From: Fictibacillus phosphorivorans
GTDB lineage: Bacteria > Bacillota > Bacilli > Bacillales > Fictibacillaceae
Length of the DNA: 64,000 bases
Reading direction: 5' to 3'
NCBI RefSeq assembly: GCF_001629705.1
Contig: NZ_CP015378.1
Span: 3,720,001-3,784,000 of the forward strand
Shown in pieces: positions 39,838 through 48,170 of the stretch. The notes beneath the pieces were generated by a model. The model was not told where the DNA came from. It ran no database searches and saw only the letters and a list, made by a program, of their open reading frames with translations. The position numbers and the translations under genes are program-made. Within the stretch, counting starts at the first letter, position 1, and every line of letters starts with the position of its first letter.

Positions 39838-40740
39838 CTAAGGCTTTTTAATTTCATTCGGATAATTAAGTTCTAGTTTGTTTTCTTTTGTATTGTTGGC
39901 ACTGCCTTTATTAATGGTGTTGTCGTTTAGGAACACGCTATACGAACCAGGTGATAGATTCTCCATCTTTTCAAGATCAGCTACCAGTTGATCAAAAATC
40001 TTCTGATCAGGCTTTGCACCTTTTTCTTTCATATATAACTGAATCGTGATCAAGACGTCTTCAGGACTGACTTGAAGACTTTTCGCTTCCGCCTGCCATT
40101 CTTTCTTCGTTTTTTGAGGGTCGTTTATATACGCCTCATATAAACCATCAAGACTTTTTCCTGCTATTGAGATGTAATAATACGGTGTCGTAAACCCTGT
40201 TGAAGACGTTTTTTGTATCGCTTCTTCTTGTTTTCCTACTACCGGATGTTCTTTTACAACACCTTCAAGATAAGTATCAAGTGTCTTTAGCTGCTCCTCA
40301 TAGATCATGGCATACAAGCCGCTCTTGATCGATAATTCGACTTGTCCTTCTTCCGTCCAGATTCCTTCTGGCCGTACTTTGCCTTTGTTATCGATTGGTA
40401 TCACAGCGAACGTGTGAAAACGCGGTTCGTCGATTGATTCTACAAACACACTTGCTCCGTCTTTGTTGCCCACAATGTTATGTACTTTTACATTTGTTTT
40501 GTATGTATCTAAGAAGAATTTTTCTGTTGAAGAAACGACCTTTTCACGACTAGCCTCAGCGATCTTGTCGTTTTCTTTTCCGTTTGGCAAGTCATACCCT
40601 TCGCCAGTATACCCCTGAACACTCACAAGTGGATTGTCTTCCTTTTTCACCGTTTCTGTTGCTCCTTTCATACAACCTCCAAGTAGCATGATGCCAATAA
40701 GAGATGCTGTAATCATTCCCGTCTTTTTTGTGTGTAACAT
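39838..40740 (-). CDS. DUF1672 lipoprotein, putative lipase immunity (copy 1)
   Basis: 300 residues, ATG behind GGGAGG. Lipobox LGGC, then the DUF1672 pattern: VSVQGYTGEGYDLPNGKEND, KIAEASREKV, YKTNVKVHNIVGNKDGASVF, GFTTPYYYISIAGKSLDGLY, SPGSYSVFLNDN. It lies 15 bp before the lipase gene, so it is probably co-transcribed and the best candidate for the cognate protector at the outer membrane face, where a secreted phospholipase would attack. It is the most divergent of the four copies. Confidence 0.75.
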   Translation of the reverse strand: MLHTKKTGMITASLIGIMLLGGCMKGATETVKKEDNPLVSVQGYTGEGYDLPNGKENDKIAEASREKVVSSTEKFFLDTYKTNVKVHNIVGNKDGASVFVESIDEPRFHTFAVIPIDNKGKVRPEGIWTEEGQVELSIKSGLYAMIYEEQLKTLDTYLEGVVKEHPVVGKQEEAIQKTSSTGFTTPYYYISIAGKSLDGLYEAYINDPQKTKKEWQAEAKSLQVSPEDVLITIQLYMKEKGAKPDQKIFDQLVADLEKMENLSPGSYSVFLNDNTINKGSANNTKENKLELNYPNEIKKP

Positions 40741-40784
40741 ATGTATGAACCTCCCTGGTTGGTGAGAAATGTGATATCAAGTAT

Positions 40785-40885
40785 ACGTCCTATATTATTG
40801 TAAAGTTACACATTATTACCTGCCACCTAATATATACCCATAAAAAGTAAAAAAACAACATCAAATGGCTGATGTTGCTGTGAGG
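40785..40885. repeat. Duplicated flank with hairpin (copy 1)
   Basis: The block TCCTATATTATTGTA-AGTTACACA, CGCCACCTAA or TGCCACCTAA, ATATACCCATAAAAAGTAAA and CAACATC...GATGTTG occurs here and at 43915-44020. The hairpin CAACATC/GATGTTG followed on the minus strand by TTTTTTTAC acts as a terminator for the gene remnant side. It marks the ends of a duplicated gene unit. Confidence 0.7.
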
Positions 40886-40968
40886 TTTTTACTATTTATT
40901 TTAATGATATTGGTAATTATTTAAGGATCACGAAAAATTTATTATTCTACTAAGGTTTCATCTATCAT

Positions 40969-41109
40969 CTATTTGTATGTTCTAAATTTGTTTTGCTTTA
41001 TATTAGTGGCACTGCCTTTATTAATGGAGTTATCGTTAAGTATTACGCTATAAGAACCTGGAGATAGGTTCTACATCTTTTCAAGATCACCTACTAATTG
41101 ATCAAACAT
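40969..41109 (-). pseudogene. C-terminal remnant of a fifth DUF1672 gene
   Basis: The frame MFDQLVGDLEKM-stop-NLSPGSYSVILND (stop TAG where the others have Glu) continues NSINKGSATNIKQNKFRTYK to a TAG at 40969. It aligns with the end of the 39838 protein (FDQLVADLEKMENLSPGSYS; NTINKGSANNTKENK), so it derives from that lineage, while the rest of the gene is deleted. Confidence 0.75.
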
Positions 41110-41127
41110 TTGTTACGTCACTTCTGG

Positions 41128-42006
41128 CTAATTTTTAATTATATAATTTGGATTTCTCCGCATAAGTGTATTGTCTTTTTTGCCGTATCCTTCTTCTTTG
41201 GAAATGAAATTATCATTAAGTATGATTGTATAATACCCTGGTGGTAGGTTTTCCATTTCTTCCATATCTGCTATAAGCTCATCAAATACCTTTTGATCAG
41301 GTTCTTGTTTTTCCTTCATAAATAGTTCAATAACAATCCTAAATTCTTTGGGATCAGCCAATAAAGACTGAGCTTTCGCCTCATATTCTTCTTTTACTGT
41401 TTCAGGATTTTCTAGATATTGATTGAGAAATGGTTCAAGACTATCTCTAGGAATCGTTATGTAATAATACGGAGTTGTATATCCTGTTGAGGATGTGTTT
41501 TCATACGCCTCTTCTCGGAGTCCAATTACAGGATGCTTCTTAACAAATGCTTTAAGATAGTTATCCAATCTGTTGAGTTTTTCTTCATGAATTAACGCAT
41601 AAATCCCGCTTTTTATACTACCTTCCACTTCACCTTCTTGGGTCCAAATTCCTTCTGGCCGCACGTTTTCTTGCGTATCAATTGGGATGACAGCGAATGT
41701 GTGAAAATGAGGTTCTCCAACAGATTCCACATATACTGACGCACCGTCTTTATTCCCTACAATGTTGTTAACCTTCACTTTTGTTTTGTATTTTTTGAGA
41801 AAAAACTCTTTCGTTCCTGTAATCACTTTCTCTTTGCTAGCCTCAGCAATTTTATCCTTCTTGTCACCGTTCGGCAGTCTGTATTCCTTGCCTGTGTAAT
41901 CCTGAACACGAACGTATGGATTATCTTCCTTTTTTTCTATTATGCTACAGCCTGCGAGTAGTAGGATGCCCAACAAAGCAAATCCGATCTTTCTTGTAAT
42001 TATCAT
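41128..42006 (-). CDS. DUF1672 lipoprotein (copy 2)
   Basis: 292 residues, ATG behind GGAGGATCG. Lipobox LAGC. VRVQDYTGKEYRLPNGDKKD, VKVNNIVGNKDGASVYVESV, GEPHFHTFAVIPIDTQENVR and STGYTTPYYYITIPRDSLEP are the family blocks. Clearly a tandem duplicate of copies 3 and 4, differing most in residues about 195-245. Probably an orphan immunity protein against other lipase toxin variants. Confidence 0.75.
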   Translation of the reverse strand: MIITRKIGFALLGILLLAGCSIIEKKEDNPYVRVQDYTGKEYRLPNGDKKDKIAEASKEKVITGTKEFFLKKYKTKVKVNNIVGNKDGASVYVESVGEPHFHTFAVIPIDTQENVRPEGIWTQEGEVEGSIKSGIYALIHEEKLNRLDNYLKAFVKKHPVIGLREEAYENTSSTGYTTPYYYITIPRDSLEPFLNQYLENPETVKEEYEAKAQSLLADPKEFRIVIELFMKEKQEPDQKVFDELIADMEEMENLPPGYYTIILNDNFISKEEGYGKKDNTLMRRNPNYIIKN

Positions 42007-42047
42007 TCATACGATCCTCCCTGTTTCATTAGATAAAACACCATAGG

Positions 42048-42938
42048 TTACTTTTTAATAATATAATCAGGAATTCCACGCATAAGAGTATTGTCTTTTT
42101 GGCTGTGACCATTTTCCTTTTGTATGTAATTATCATTAAGTATTACTGTGTAAAGACCAGGAGGAAGACCATCCATTTTTTCTATATCCGCTTCAAGCTC
42201 ATCAAAAATCTTTTGATCAGGTTCTTTGTTTTCTTCTTTCATGAATAATTCAATGACTATACGATAATCTTCTGGATTAAAGGTTAAAGACTGAGATTGT
42301 TTATGATACACTTCCTTTTTTGTTTCAGGGTTCCTTAAATACTGATCTCTGTAGGAGTTAAGACTGTCTCCAAAGTTAATAATGTAATAATAAGGTGTTG
42401 TATAGCCTGTTGATGAAGTATTCTTAAATGTTTCTTCTCTACGGCCGACAACAGGATGCTTCTTAATAAATTCGTTAAGATAGTTATTTAGTTTATTTAA
42501 TTTCTCCTCATGAATTAAGGCGTAAATGCCACTCTCGATATCGCCTTCCACTTCACCTTCCTGTGTCCAAATCCCTTCTGGCCGCACATTTTCTTGCGTA
42601 TCAATTGGGATAACAACGAATGTGTGAAAATGAGGCTCTCCAATGGATTCCACATATACAGTAGCACCGTCTTTATTCCCTACAATGTTGTTAACCTTCA
42701 CTTTTGTTTTATATTTTTCAAGAAAAAAGGCTTCCGTTCCTGAAATCACTTTCTCTCTGTTTGCTTCAGCAATTTTGTCGTTCTTATCACCATTCGCAAG
42801 TCTGAATTCCTTGCCTGTGTAATCCTGTACACGAACATATGGATTTTCTTCCTTTTTTTCTAATAAGCTACAGCCTCCGAAAAGCAGGATGCTTAACAAA
42901 GCGAATATAGACATTCCGATCTTTATTGTAATTATCAT
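42048..42938 (-). CDS. DUF1672 lipoprotein (copy 3)
   Basis: 296 residues with lipobox FGGC. Nearly identical in its first 190 residues to copy 4 (VNNIVGNKDGATVYVES, EGDIESGIYALIHEEKLNKL), with divergence in the region after TTPYYYIINFGDSLNSYRDQ. Such a pattern of conserved scaffold and variable patch is expected of a repertoire of immunity proteins. It shares GGAGGATCGTAT upstream with copy 2. Confidence 0.75.
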   Translation of the reverse strand: MIITIKIGMSIFALLSILLFGGCSLLEKKEENPYVRVQDYTGKEFRLANGDKNDKIAEANREKVISGTEAFFLEKYKTKVKVNNIVGNKDGATVYVESIGEPHFHTFVVIPIDTQENVRPEGIWTQEGEVEGDIESGIYALIHEEKLNKLNNYLNEFIKKHPVVGRREETFKNTSSTGYTTPYYYIINFGDSLNSYRDQYLRNPETKKEVYHKQSQSLTFNPEDYRIVIELFMKEENKEPDQKIFDELEADIEKMDGLPPGLYTVILNDNYIQKENGHSQKDNTLMRGIPDYIIKK

Positions 42939-42982
42939 TTATACGATCCTCCCTGATTAATTAATAAATAATACATCTTAGG

Positions 42983-43873
42983 TTACTCCTTAATAATATA
43001 ATCAGGATTACCGCGCATAAGAGTATTGTCTTTCTGGCCGTGCGCATCTTCTTTTTGTATGTAATTATCGTTAAGTATTACTGAGTAAGAACCAGGAGGA
43101 AGTCCATCCATTTTTTCTATATCTGCTTCAAGCTCATCGAAAATCTTTTGATCAGGTTCTTTGTTTTCTTCTTTCATAAATAATTCAATTACAATATTGT
43201 GATTTTCTGGGTCGAAAGTTGAAGACTGAGATTTTTGCTGATACACTTCCTTTTTTGTTTCAGGGTTACTTAAATATTGATCTAAGTATGGAGTTAGACT
43301 GTCTCCATAAGTAATAATATAGTAATAAGGTGTTGTATAGCCTGTTGAAGCAGTATTCTTATATGCTTCTTCTCTAAGACCAACAACGGGATGCTTCTTA
43401 ACAAATTCATTTAAATAATTATTGAGATTATTTATTTTTTTCTCGTGAATTAAAGCATAAATGCCACTTTCAATATCACCTTCCACTTCACGTTCTTGGG
43501 TCCAAATACCATCTGGTCGCACGTTTTCTAGTGTATCAATTGGGATAACAACGAATGTGTGAAAATGAGGTTCTCCAACGGATTCCACATATACAGTAGC
43601 ACCGTCTTTATTCCCCACAATGTTGTTCACCTTCACTTTTGTTTTATATTTTTCAAGAAAAAAGGCTTCCGTTCCTGAAATCACTTTCTCTCTGTTTGCT
43701 TCAGCAATTTTGTCGTTCTTGTCACCGTTCGGCAGTCTGAATTCCTTGCCTGTGTAATCCTGAACACGAACATATGGATTATCTTTCTTTTTTTCTAGTA
43801 AGCTACAGCCTCCTAATAGTGTGATTCCTAGAATCGAAGCTGTAATTATTGCTATCTTACTTGTATGTAACAT
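42983..43873 (-). CDS. DUF1672 lipoprotein (copy 4)
   Basis: 296 residues from the ATG at 43873 (MLHTSKIAIITAS, like copy 1 MLHTKKTGMITAS); the TTG at 43879 is only four bases from GGGAGG. Lipobox LGGC. It is the first gene of the array; the duplicated block at 43915-44020 forms its upstream region. Copies 3 and 4 share near-identical DNA over several hundred bases, so they arose recently or are being homogenised. Confidence 0.75.
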   Translation of the reverse strand: MLHTSKIAIITASILGITLLGGCSLLEKKKDNPYVRVQDYTGKEFRLPNGDKNDKIAEANREKVISGTEAFFLEKYKTKVKVNNIVGNKDGATVYVESVGEPHFHTFVVIPIDTLENVRPDGIWTQEREVEGDIESGIYALIHEKKINNLNNYLNEFVKKHPVVGLREEAYKNTASTGYTTPYYYIITYGDSLTPYLDQYLSNPETKKEVYQQKSQSSTFDPENHNIVIELFMKEENKEPDQKIFDELEADIEKMDGLPPGSYSVILNDNYIQKEDAHGQKDNTLMRGNPDYIIKE

Positions 43874-43914
43874 TGGCAAGAAACCTCCCTGATTAGCGAA
43901 ACTTATAAAGTTAT

Positions 43915-44020
43915 GTGTAAGCCCTATATTATTGTAGAGTTACACAACATGGTTCGCCACCTAACATATACCCATAAAAAGTAAAAAAACAACATCGAAT
44001 GAATGATGTTGTTGTGTGGT
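43915..44020. repeat. Duplicated flank with hairpin (copy 2)
   Basis: Second copy of the block at 40785-40885, including GTTACACAACATGG, CGCCACCTAACATATACCCA and the hairpin AACATCGAATG-ATGATGTT. It lies between copy 4 and the small lipoprotein gene and contains the terminator of the latter. Confidence 0.7.
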
Positions 44021-44041
44021 TCATACTATTTTTTAATAGTA

Positions 44042-44350
44042 TTATTTAACTTTTTTATCAATGCCTACCATCTGTACCTTATACTCATCTCCTGAGTAGT
44101 CAATGGTTGCGGATACTTTGTTTTCTTTATCTCCTTTTTCATAGCCGTAAATAAAGATTTCCGTCCCATTTGTTCTGCTCGTAAACTCATGCTTGTTTAC
44201 GATAATTTCATAACCAAGCTTTTCTTTGAAATAGGCTTTTGCCAATTGGGTGGAACGTTGTACAATTTTATCTTCCTCTTTTTTGGACATATCATTACAC
44301 CCAAACAATAGGATTGATAAAAGTATTAATAAGAATACTCGTTTTAGCAA
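44042..44350 (-). CDS. Small lipoprotein
   Basis: 102 residues from a TTG at 44350 with GGAGAG upstream. Lipobox FGC after LILLSILL; the mature part is a small alpha/beta domain with KIVQRSTQLAKAYFKEKLGY, EIFIYGYEKGD and a short beta end. Family not recognised. It sits just upstream of the DUF1672 array and may belong to the same defence function. Confidence 0.55.
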   Translation of the reverse strand: MLKRVFLLILLSILLFGCNDMSKKEEDKIVQRSTQLAKAYFKEKLGYEIIVNKHEFTSRTNGTEIFIYGYEKGDKENKVSATIDYSGDEYKVQMVGIDKKVK

Positions 44351-44420
44351 AGCATCTCTCCTACCTTTTGAAATTATCTTTCATTCAGATACAAAAGAAT
44401 CTCTAAATCTACCAGTTACA

Positions 44421-45368
44421 TTACAATCTATACCCCATCTTCAATTTCCCTGAAGACGTATAACCAAGTGTTTGGTTCTTTAGATACTCAAAGATAGGAG
44501 TGTGATCTGTGGATGATGTTTTTATAAAATGATACATTGATTCCCAGGTTGTTCGCTTAAAAGTCCCTTTTCCTGATATCAAATGTTTTCCGAATTCGTG
44601 TTCAATATTTCTCTCTGCCTCTTCGCGAACGAGATTAAATAGATAGAACTCTTTCTTTTTTTGTTTAGCCATCCATTGGCCAAGCAGCCAATAGCGCAAT
44701 AGTTCATACTTTCTATCTTTTTTTGCAATGGTATAAAAACCTGCTTTAAATACTTGCGTAAAGAACCAATTGTCTCCCTCCGTGTATAACTTTTCTACAT
44801 CCACACGAGACGGTTTCGTGTTATTACTTAATCCTGTCTTGCATTCTATGAGAATAATAGCATTCTCTGTTTCTATTAACAGATCTGGCTCGCTGCCTCT
44901 AGAAGGTGTTTCACCAAATGTTTTGCGCGCTTTCACAAGCAATGGATATGTATGTTGTTGCTCCCTATCATAGCACCAGTAATGAATCTTGGGATTACTT
45001 GTATTTCGAATCCCTAGTGAATCTAAGTACCCCTCTAATAATTGATTTCTCTCTAAATACCGAAACATATTCCACGTTACAGCGTCCTCTGAATTGCTGC
45101 GTGCTAATCGATTTTCTCGCTTTTGTTTAAGGATGGTTTGTAATAACTGAAGATCTTCAGGGTCTTTTGAAAGCAAATTCATTGTGTAGTCTCTGTATTC
45201 GAAGGTTGTGGGAGATAAAATAATGTTATGAGTTGGGCAGAGGAATGTATCTGTGGACTTAAACTTTTTCTTCTGTCTAGGTACTTGATGGGTACAGTCT
45301 TTAACAGGACACTCTACCACATCAGACGAGTGAGTGATTCTTTCTTTTAATGAAATACGATTATACAT
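44421..45368 (-). CDS. PD-(D/E)XK nuclease-like protein with N-terminal zinc ribbon
   Basis: 315 residues from the ATG at 45368 behind TTGGAGG; the open frame further upstream has no site. Residues about 18-48 carry CPVKDC and CPTHN, a likely Zn ribbon. The nuclease core is SEPDLLIETENAIILIECKT: Asp, then Glu-x-Lys in ECK, followed by a helix. ARSNSEDAVTWNMFRYLERN earlier is the usual Glu-containing helix. This is the layout of restriction-like PGN_0703-type proteins. No methyltransferase or helicase neighbour is present. Confidence 0.7.
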   Translation of the reverse strand: MYNRISLKERITHSSDVVECPVKDCTHQVPRQKKKFKSTDTFLCPTHNIILSPTTFEYRDYTMNLLSKDPEDLQLLQTILKQKRENRLARSNSEDAVTWNMFRYLERNQLLEGYLDSLGIRNTSNPKIHYWCYDREQQHTYPLLVKARKTFGETPSRGSEPDLLIETENAIILIECKTGLSNNTKPSRVDVEKLYTEGDNWFFTQVFKAGFYTIAKKDRKYELLRYWLLGQWMAKQKKKEFYLFNLVREEAERNIEHEFGKHLISGKGTFKRTTWESMYHFIKTSSTDHTPIFEYLKNQTLGYTSSGKLKMGYRL

Positions 45369-45417
45369 ACAGAGACCTCCAAGGTAAGCACTTTCTGATA
45401 TGCCTTCAATATAAATA

Positions 45418-45445
45418 AAGCCAAAGAGCAATTGCTCTTTGGCTT
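45418..45445 (-). terminator. Terminator of the exopolysaccharide operon
   Basis: Perfect palindrome AAGCCAAAGAGCAA/TTGCTCTTTGGCTT, with TTATTTATA following on the minus strand, 17 bp after the manC stop. Confidence 0.85.
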
Positions 45446-45461
45446 ATGTAACCATTCTTCA

Positions 45462-46847
45462 CTAGAGAATAACTTGGGCAGTAGAATTATAAAACCCTCT
45501 CATAATGTCTTCCCACGTGTGATACAATCTTGTAAAGTCTGTGTCTGTTACTTCTTTTCCGGTTTGTACTTCAATAAATTCAAGTTCTTTATTTGCTTTA
45601 ATGGCATGTTTCCGACCGGCCGGGATATGAATGATATCTCCTGCTTTTACCCGCCTGATGTGATCATCCAGCACAAGCTCGCCTTCACCACGGATAATTG
45701 TCCACACTTCATTTCGTAAGTTGTGATAATGGTAGGTTGAGTTCTTATCTCCGTAGATACAAATACGTTTAGTCACCATTTCTTCATTAAAGTACTTGGC
45801 ATAATCCAATACTTTCGACCAGCCCCATAGACGTTCTTCGTACATAGGTGGCTGCTCATAATGCGCAATAAGGTCTTTAACTTTCGGACTCGATGCCTTA
45901 TCACTTACTAGTATTCCATCAGGACTTGCAGCAACTACGATGTTTGATAACCCCAATACCGTAACAGGAATCCCTAATTCATTAACTAGATGTGTGTTCG
46001 TAGCATCATTTGAAATAACACCTTTACCGATTTGTTCGGTGGCCATCTCCTCCGTAAGAGTGTTCCATGTTCCAAGATCCTTCCAAGATCCTTCATACGT
46101 AAGCGCAACAATATGTTCTGTTTTTTCAACGACTTCATAATCAAAGCTAATTTTAGGCAGCAAGTTATATTGTGTAGAAAGCTCCGCATAGCTCGTCGGC
46201 AAACCTTTACTCTCTAAAATAGAAATAAGGTAATCTAGCTTAAATGCAAAGACCCCGGTATTCCAAAGTGCATTTTGTTTAATAAGCATTTCTGCCTTTT
46301 CTTCACTCGGTTTTTCTGTAAAGCGATCTACACGGAACGGTTCCTCAGGTGAAACAGTACCTTCAGGAACAATATAGCCATACTTTTCAGAAGGATAAGT
46401 TGGCTTTACTCCCATAAGTGCTAACTGCGCGCCTGTCTCATTAAGTGCCACGTCTAGTTCTTTTACTTTAGCAAAAAAATTATTTTCTACATAAGGATCA
46501 ACTGGCAACACAACAACCGTTTCATTTCGATCTGTCTGTTTTTCAGCAAATAAAAAAGCCGCCGCTAATGCGATGGCTGGAAACGTATCACGTCGCTCAG
46601 GTTCGATGATCAAAGGAACATCTTCCCCAAGCTGACTGTGAATCATATCGGTTTGTGATTTAGAGGTGGCAATAACAGTTGAGTCCGAGAGCCCTACTGA
46701 GCCTATTTGTCCCCATACACGTTGAACCATTGATTCTTTAATACCATGGTTACCTTCTAAAACTTTTAAGAATTGTTTAGAACGGGTATCGTTAGAAAGT
46801 GGCCATAAACGTTTTCCAGAACCACCAGATAAAAGAATAAGTTTCAT
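45462..46847 (-). CDS. manC: Mannose-1-phosphate guanylyltransferase (with C-terminal isomerase-like cupin)
   Basis: 461 residues, ATG behind GGAGGGA. N-terminal nucleotidyltransferase with SGGSGKRLWPLSNDTRSKQF and later FTEKPSEEKAEMLI and LWNTGVFAFKLD. C-terminal cupin YHNLRNEVWTIIRGEGELVL, GDIIHIPAGRKHAI is the PMI-II-type domain. It makes GDP-mannose, the precursor used by Gmd and Fcl (52667, 53760) for GDP-L-fucose. It is the last gene of the locus. Confidence 0.9.
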   Translation of the reverse strand: MKLILLSGGSGKRLWPLSNDTRSKQFLKVLEGNHGIKESMVQRVWGQIGSVGLSDSTVIATSKSQTDMIHSQLGEDVPLIIEPERRDTFPAIALAAAFLFAEKQTDRNETVVVLPVDPYVENNFFAKVKELDVALNETGAQLALMGVKPTYPSEKYGYIVPEGTVSPEEPFRVDRFTEKPSEEKAEMLIKQNALWNTGVFAFKLDYLISILESKGLPTSYAELSTQYNLLPKISFDYEVVEKTEHIVALTYEGSWKDLGTWNTLTEEMATEQIGKGVISNDATNTHLVNELGIPVTVLGLSNIVVAASPDGILVSDKASSPKVKDLIAHYEQPPMYEERLWGWSKVLDYAKYFNEEMVTKRICIYGDKNSTYHYHNLRNEVWTIIRGEGELVLDDHIRRVKAGDIIHIPAGRKHAIKANKELEFIEVQTGKEVTDTDFTRLYHTWEDIMRGFYNSTAQVIL

Positions 46848-46861
46848 CTTTTCCCTCCAAA

Positions 46862-46885
46862 TAAAAAAAGCCTAATCAGACTTTT
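46862..46885 (-). terminator. Weak intra-operon terminator before manC
   Basis: On the minus strand AAAAGTC and GGCTTTT pair (one G-T) around a 6-nt loop and are followed by TTTTTATTT. It lies between a glycosyltransferase gene and manC, where an antiterminating RNA would be needed for full read-through. Confidence 0.5.
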
Positions 46886-46894
46886 AAAATAAAT

Positions 46895-48145
46895 TTAATT
46901 ATTGTTTACTAATGAATTTAGTAAATCACGATACTTTTGAATAGAAATATCTCTTTTCAAGTTTTTTTCTAGATATTCTCTTCCATTTAATCCTAATCGT
47001 ATTAATTGTTTGTCTTTTAAAGAGTATAGCTGTTGAATCGCATCTATTATACCTGAATAATCGTTGGGTTCTACAACTATACCTGAGTTACTTTTCTTTA
47101 TGAGGTTGTATGCCTCACTTCCTTCTTCTAATACACCAAGGATTGGTTTACCTGCAGCCATTACACCATAAATTTTACTCGGTACTGAAACACCTTTAAT
47201 TCCCTTCTGGTTTACAACTAAGTGTACATCTGCTGCATTAAGAGAATACTTAATAAAATCTTTTGGTTGGTAAGGTAAGAAGAAAGTATTAGTAAGTTTG
47301 TTTTCTTTAATAAATTTTTGCATGTCTTTCTTAACTGCGCCTTCACCAATAAATAAGAAAATGATTTCTTTTTCACTTTCAAATTCTTTAGTAACTTTTA
47401 TTATATTCTCAAGATCATAGTACAAACCAATGTTGCCAGAATACATTATGATAAATTTATTTTCTAATTGGTTTTCTTTTAAAAATTGATATATAGTAGG
47501 ATCTTTTTCATCTAAAGGAACTATTTCATCTTCATTTGTCCAGTTGTTAATGACAGAATGGTTTGGAACTTTTTGATTTTGAAATCTATTTTTTAAAGTT
47601 TCGCTCATATCATTTCCTACTACTACAATGTGATCGGCGCAACGGCAATTAAGCTTATCAATATACTTTGCTAGTATAAAAATAAAATGATTGTTTGTAT
47701 AACTCACCGCTGCTGCCTGTTCTGGATTAAAGTCCTGGATGTTATATACATGCTTTGTTTTTTTTAACCACTTACCTATCGTACCAATTAGTCCACCTAA
47801 CACTGGCGGCTGAGAAATCGTATAAATTAAGTTGACGTTTTTTTCTTTTAGAAGCGCCAGTTGTGCTAATACAAAATAAGAGAATATGTACATTATACGG
47901 CTCCACTTCGAAGTCTTGTCTACCTCAGGTAATTGGATACGGATAACTATCATATTCTCCATCTTTTCAATCTCAAACTTTTTTTTGGTCTTTACTTTCT
48001 CGCCAGCATACCCTGGCTGTGCTGCAATGACCGTGATGTCAAAATCATGCTGTAGATCTTGACATAGTTCAGTCATCAACTGTCCTGTAGAAGCCAAATC
48101 AGGGTGGAAATAATTTATTACAAAAATTAACTTTTTTTTGTTCAT
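46895..48145 (-). CDS. Family 4 glycosyltransferase (WbuB-like)
   Basis: 416 residues. GT-B fold: VINYFHPDLASTGQLMTELC at the start, YNIQDFNPEQAAAVSYTNNH, then FIIMYSGNIGLYYDLENIIK and the late GVSVPSKIYGVMAAGKPILG (the E-x7-E-like donor site region, here Tyr-Gly-Val-Met). WbuB-type enzymes transfer L-FucNAc or fucose-like sugars, which would suit the GDP-fucose genes, but the donor is not provable from sequence. Confidence 0.85.
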   Translation of the reverse strand: MNKKKLIFVINYFHPDLASTGQLMTELCQDLQHDFDITVIAAQPGYAGEKVKTKKKFEIEKMENMIVIRIQLPEVDKTSKWSRIMYIFSYFVLAQLALLKEKNVNLIYTISQPPVLGGLIGTIGKWLKKTKHVYNIQDFNPEQAAAVSYTNNHFIFILAKYIDKLNCRCADHIVVVGNDMSETLKNRFQNQKVPNHSVINNWTNEDEIVPLDEKDPTIYQFLKENQLENKFIIMYSGNIGLYYDLENIIKVTKEFESEKEIIFLFIGEGAVKKDMQKFIKENKLTNTFFLPYQPKDFIKYSLNAADVHLVVNQKGIKGVSVPSKIYGVMAAGKPILGVLEEGSEAYNLIKKSNSGIVVEPNDYSGIIDAIQQLYSLKDKQLIRLGLNGREYLEKNLKRDISIQKYRDLLNSLVNNN

Positions 48146-48170
48146 TTTAAACCTATACCCTTCCTATTAA

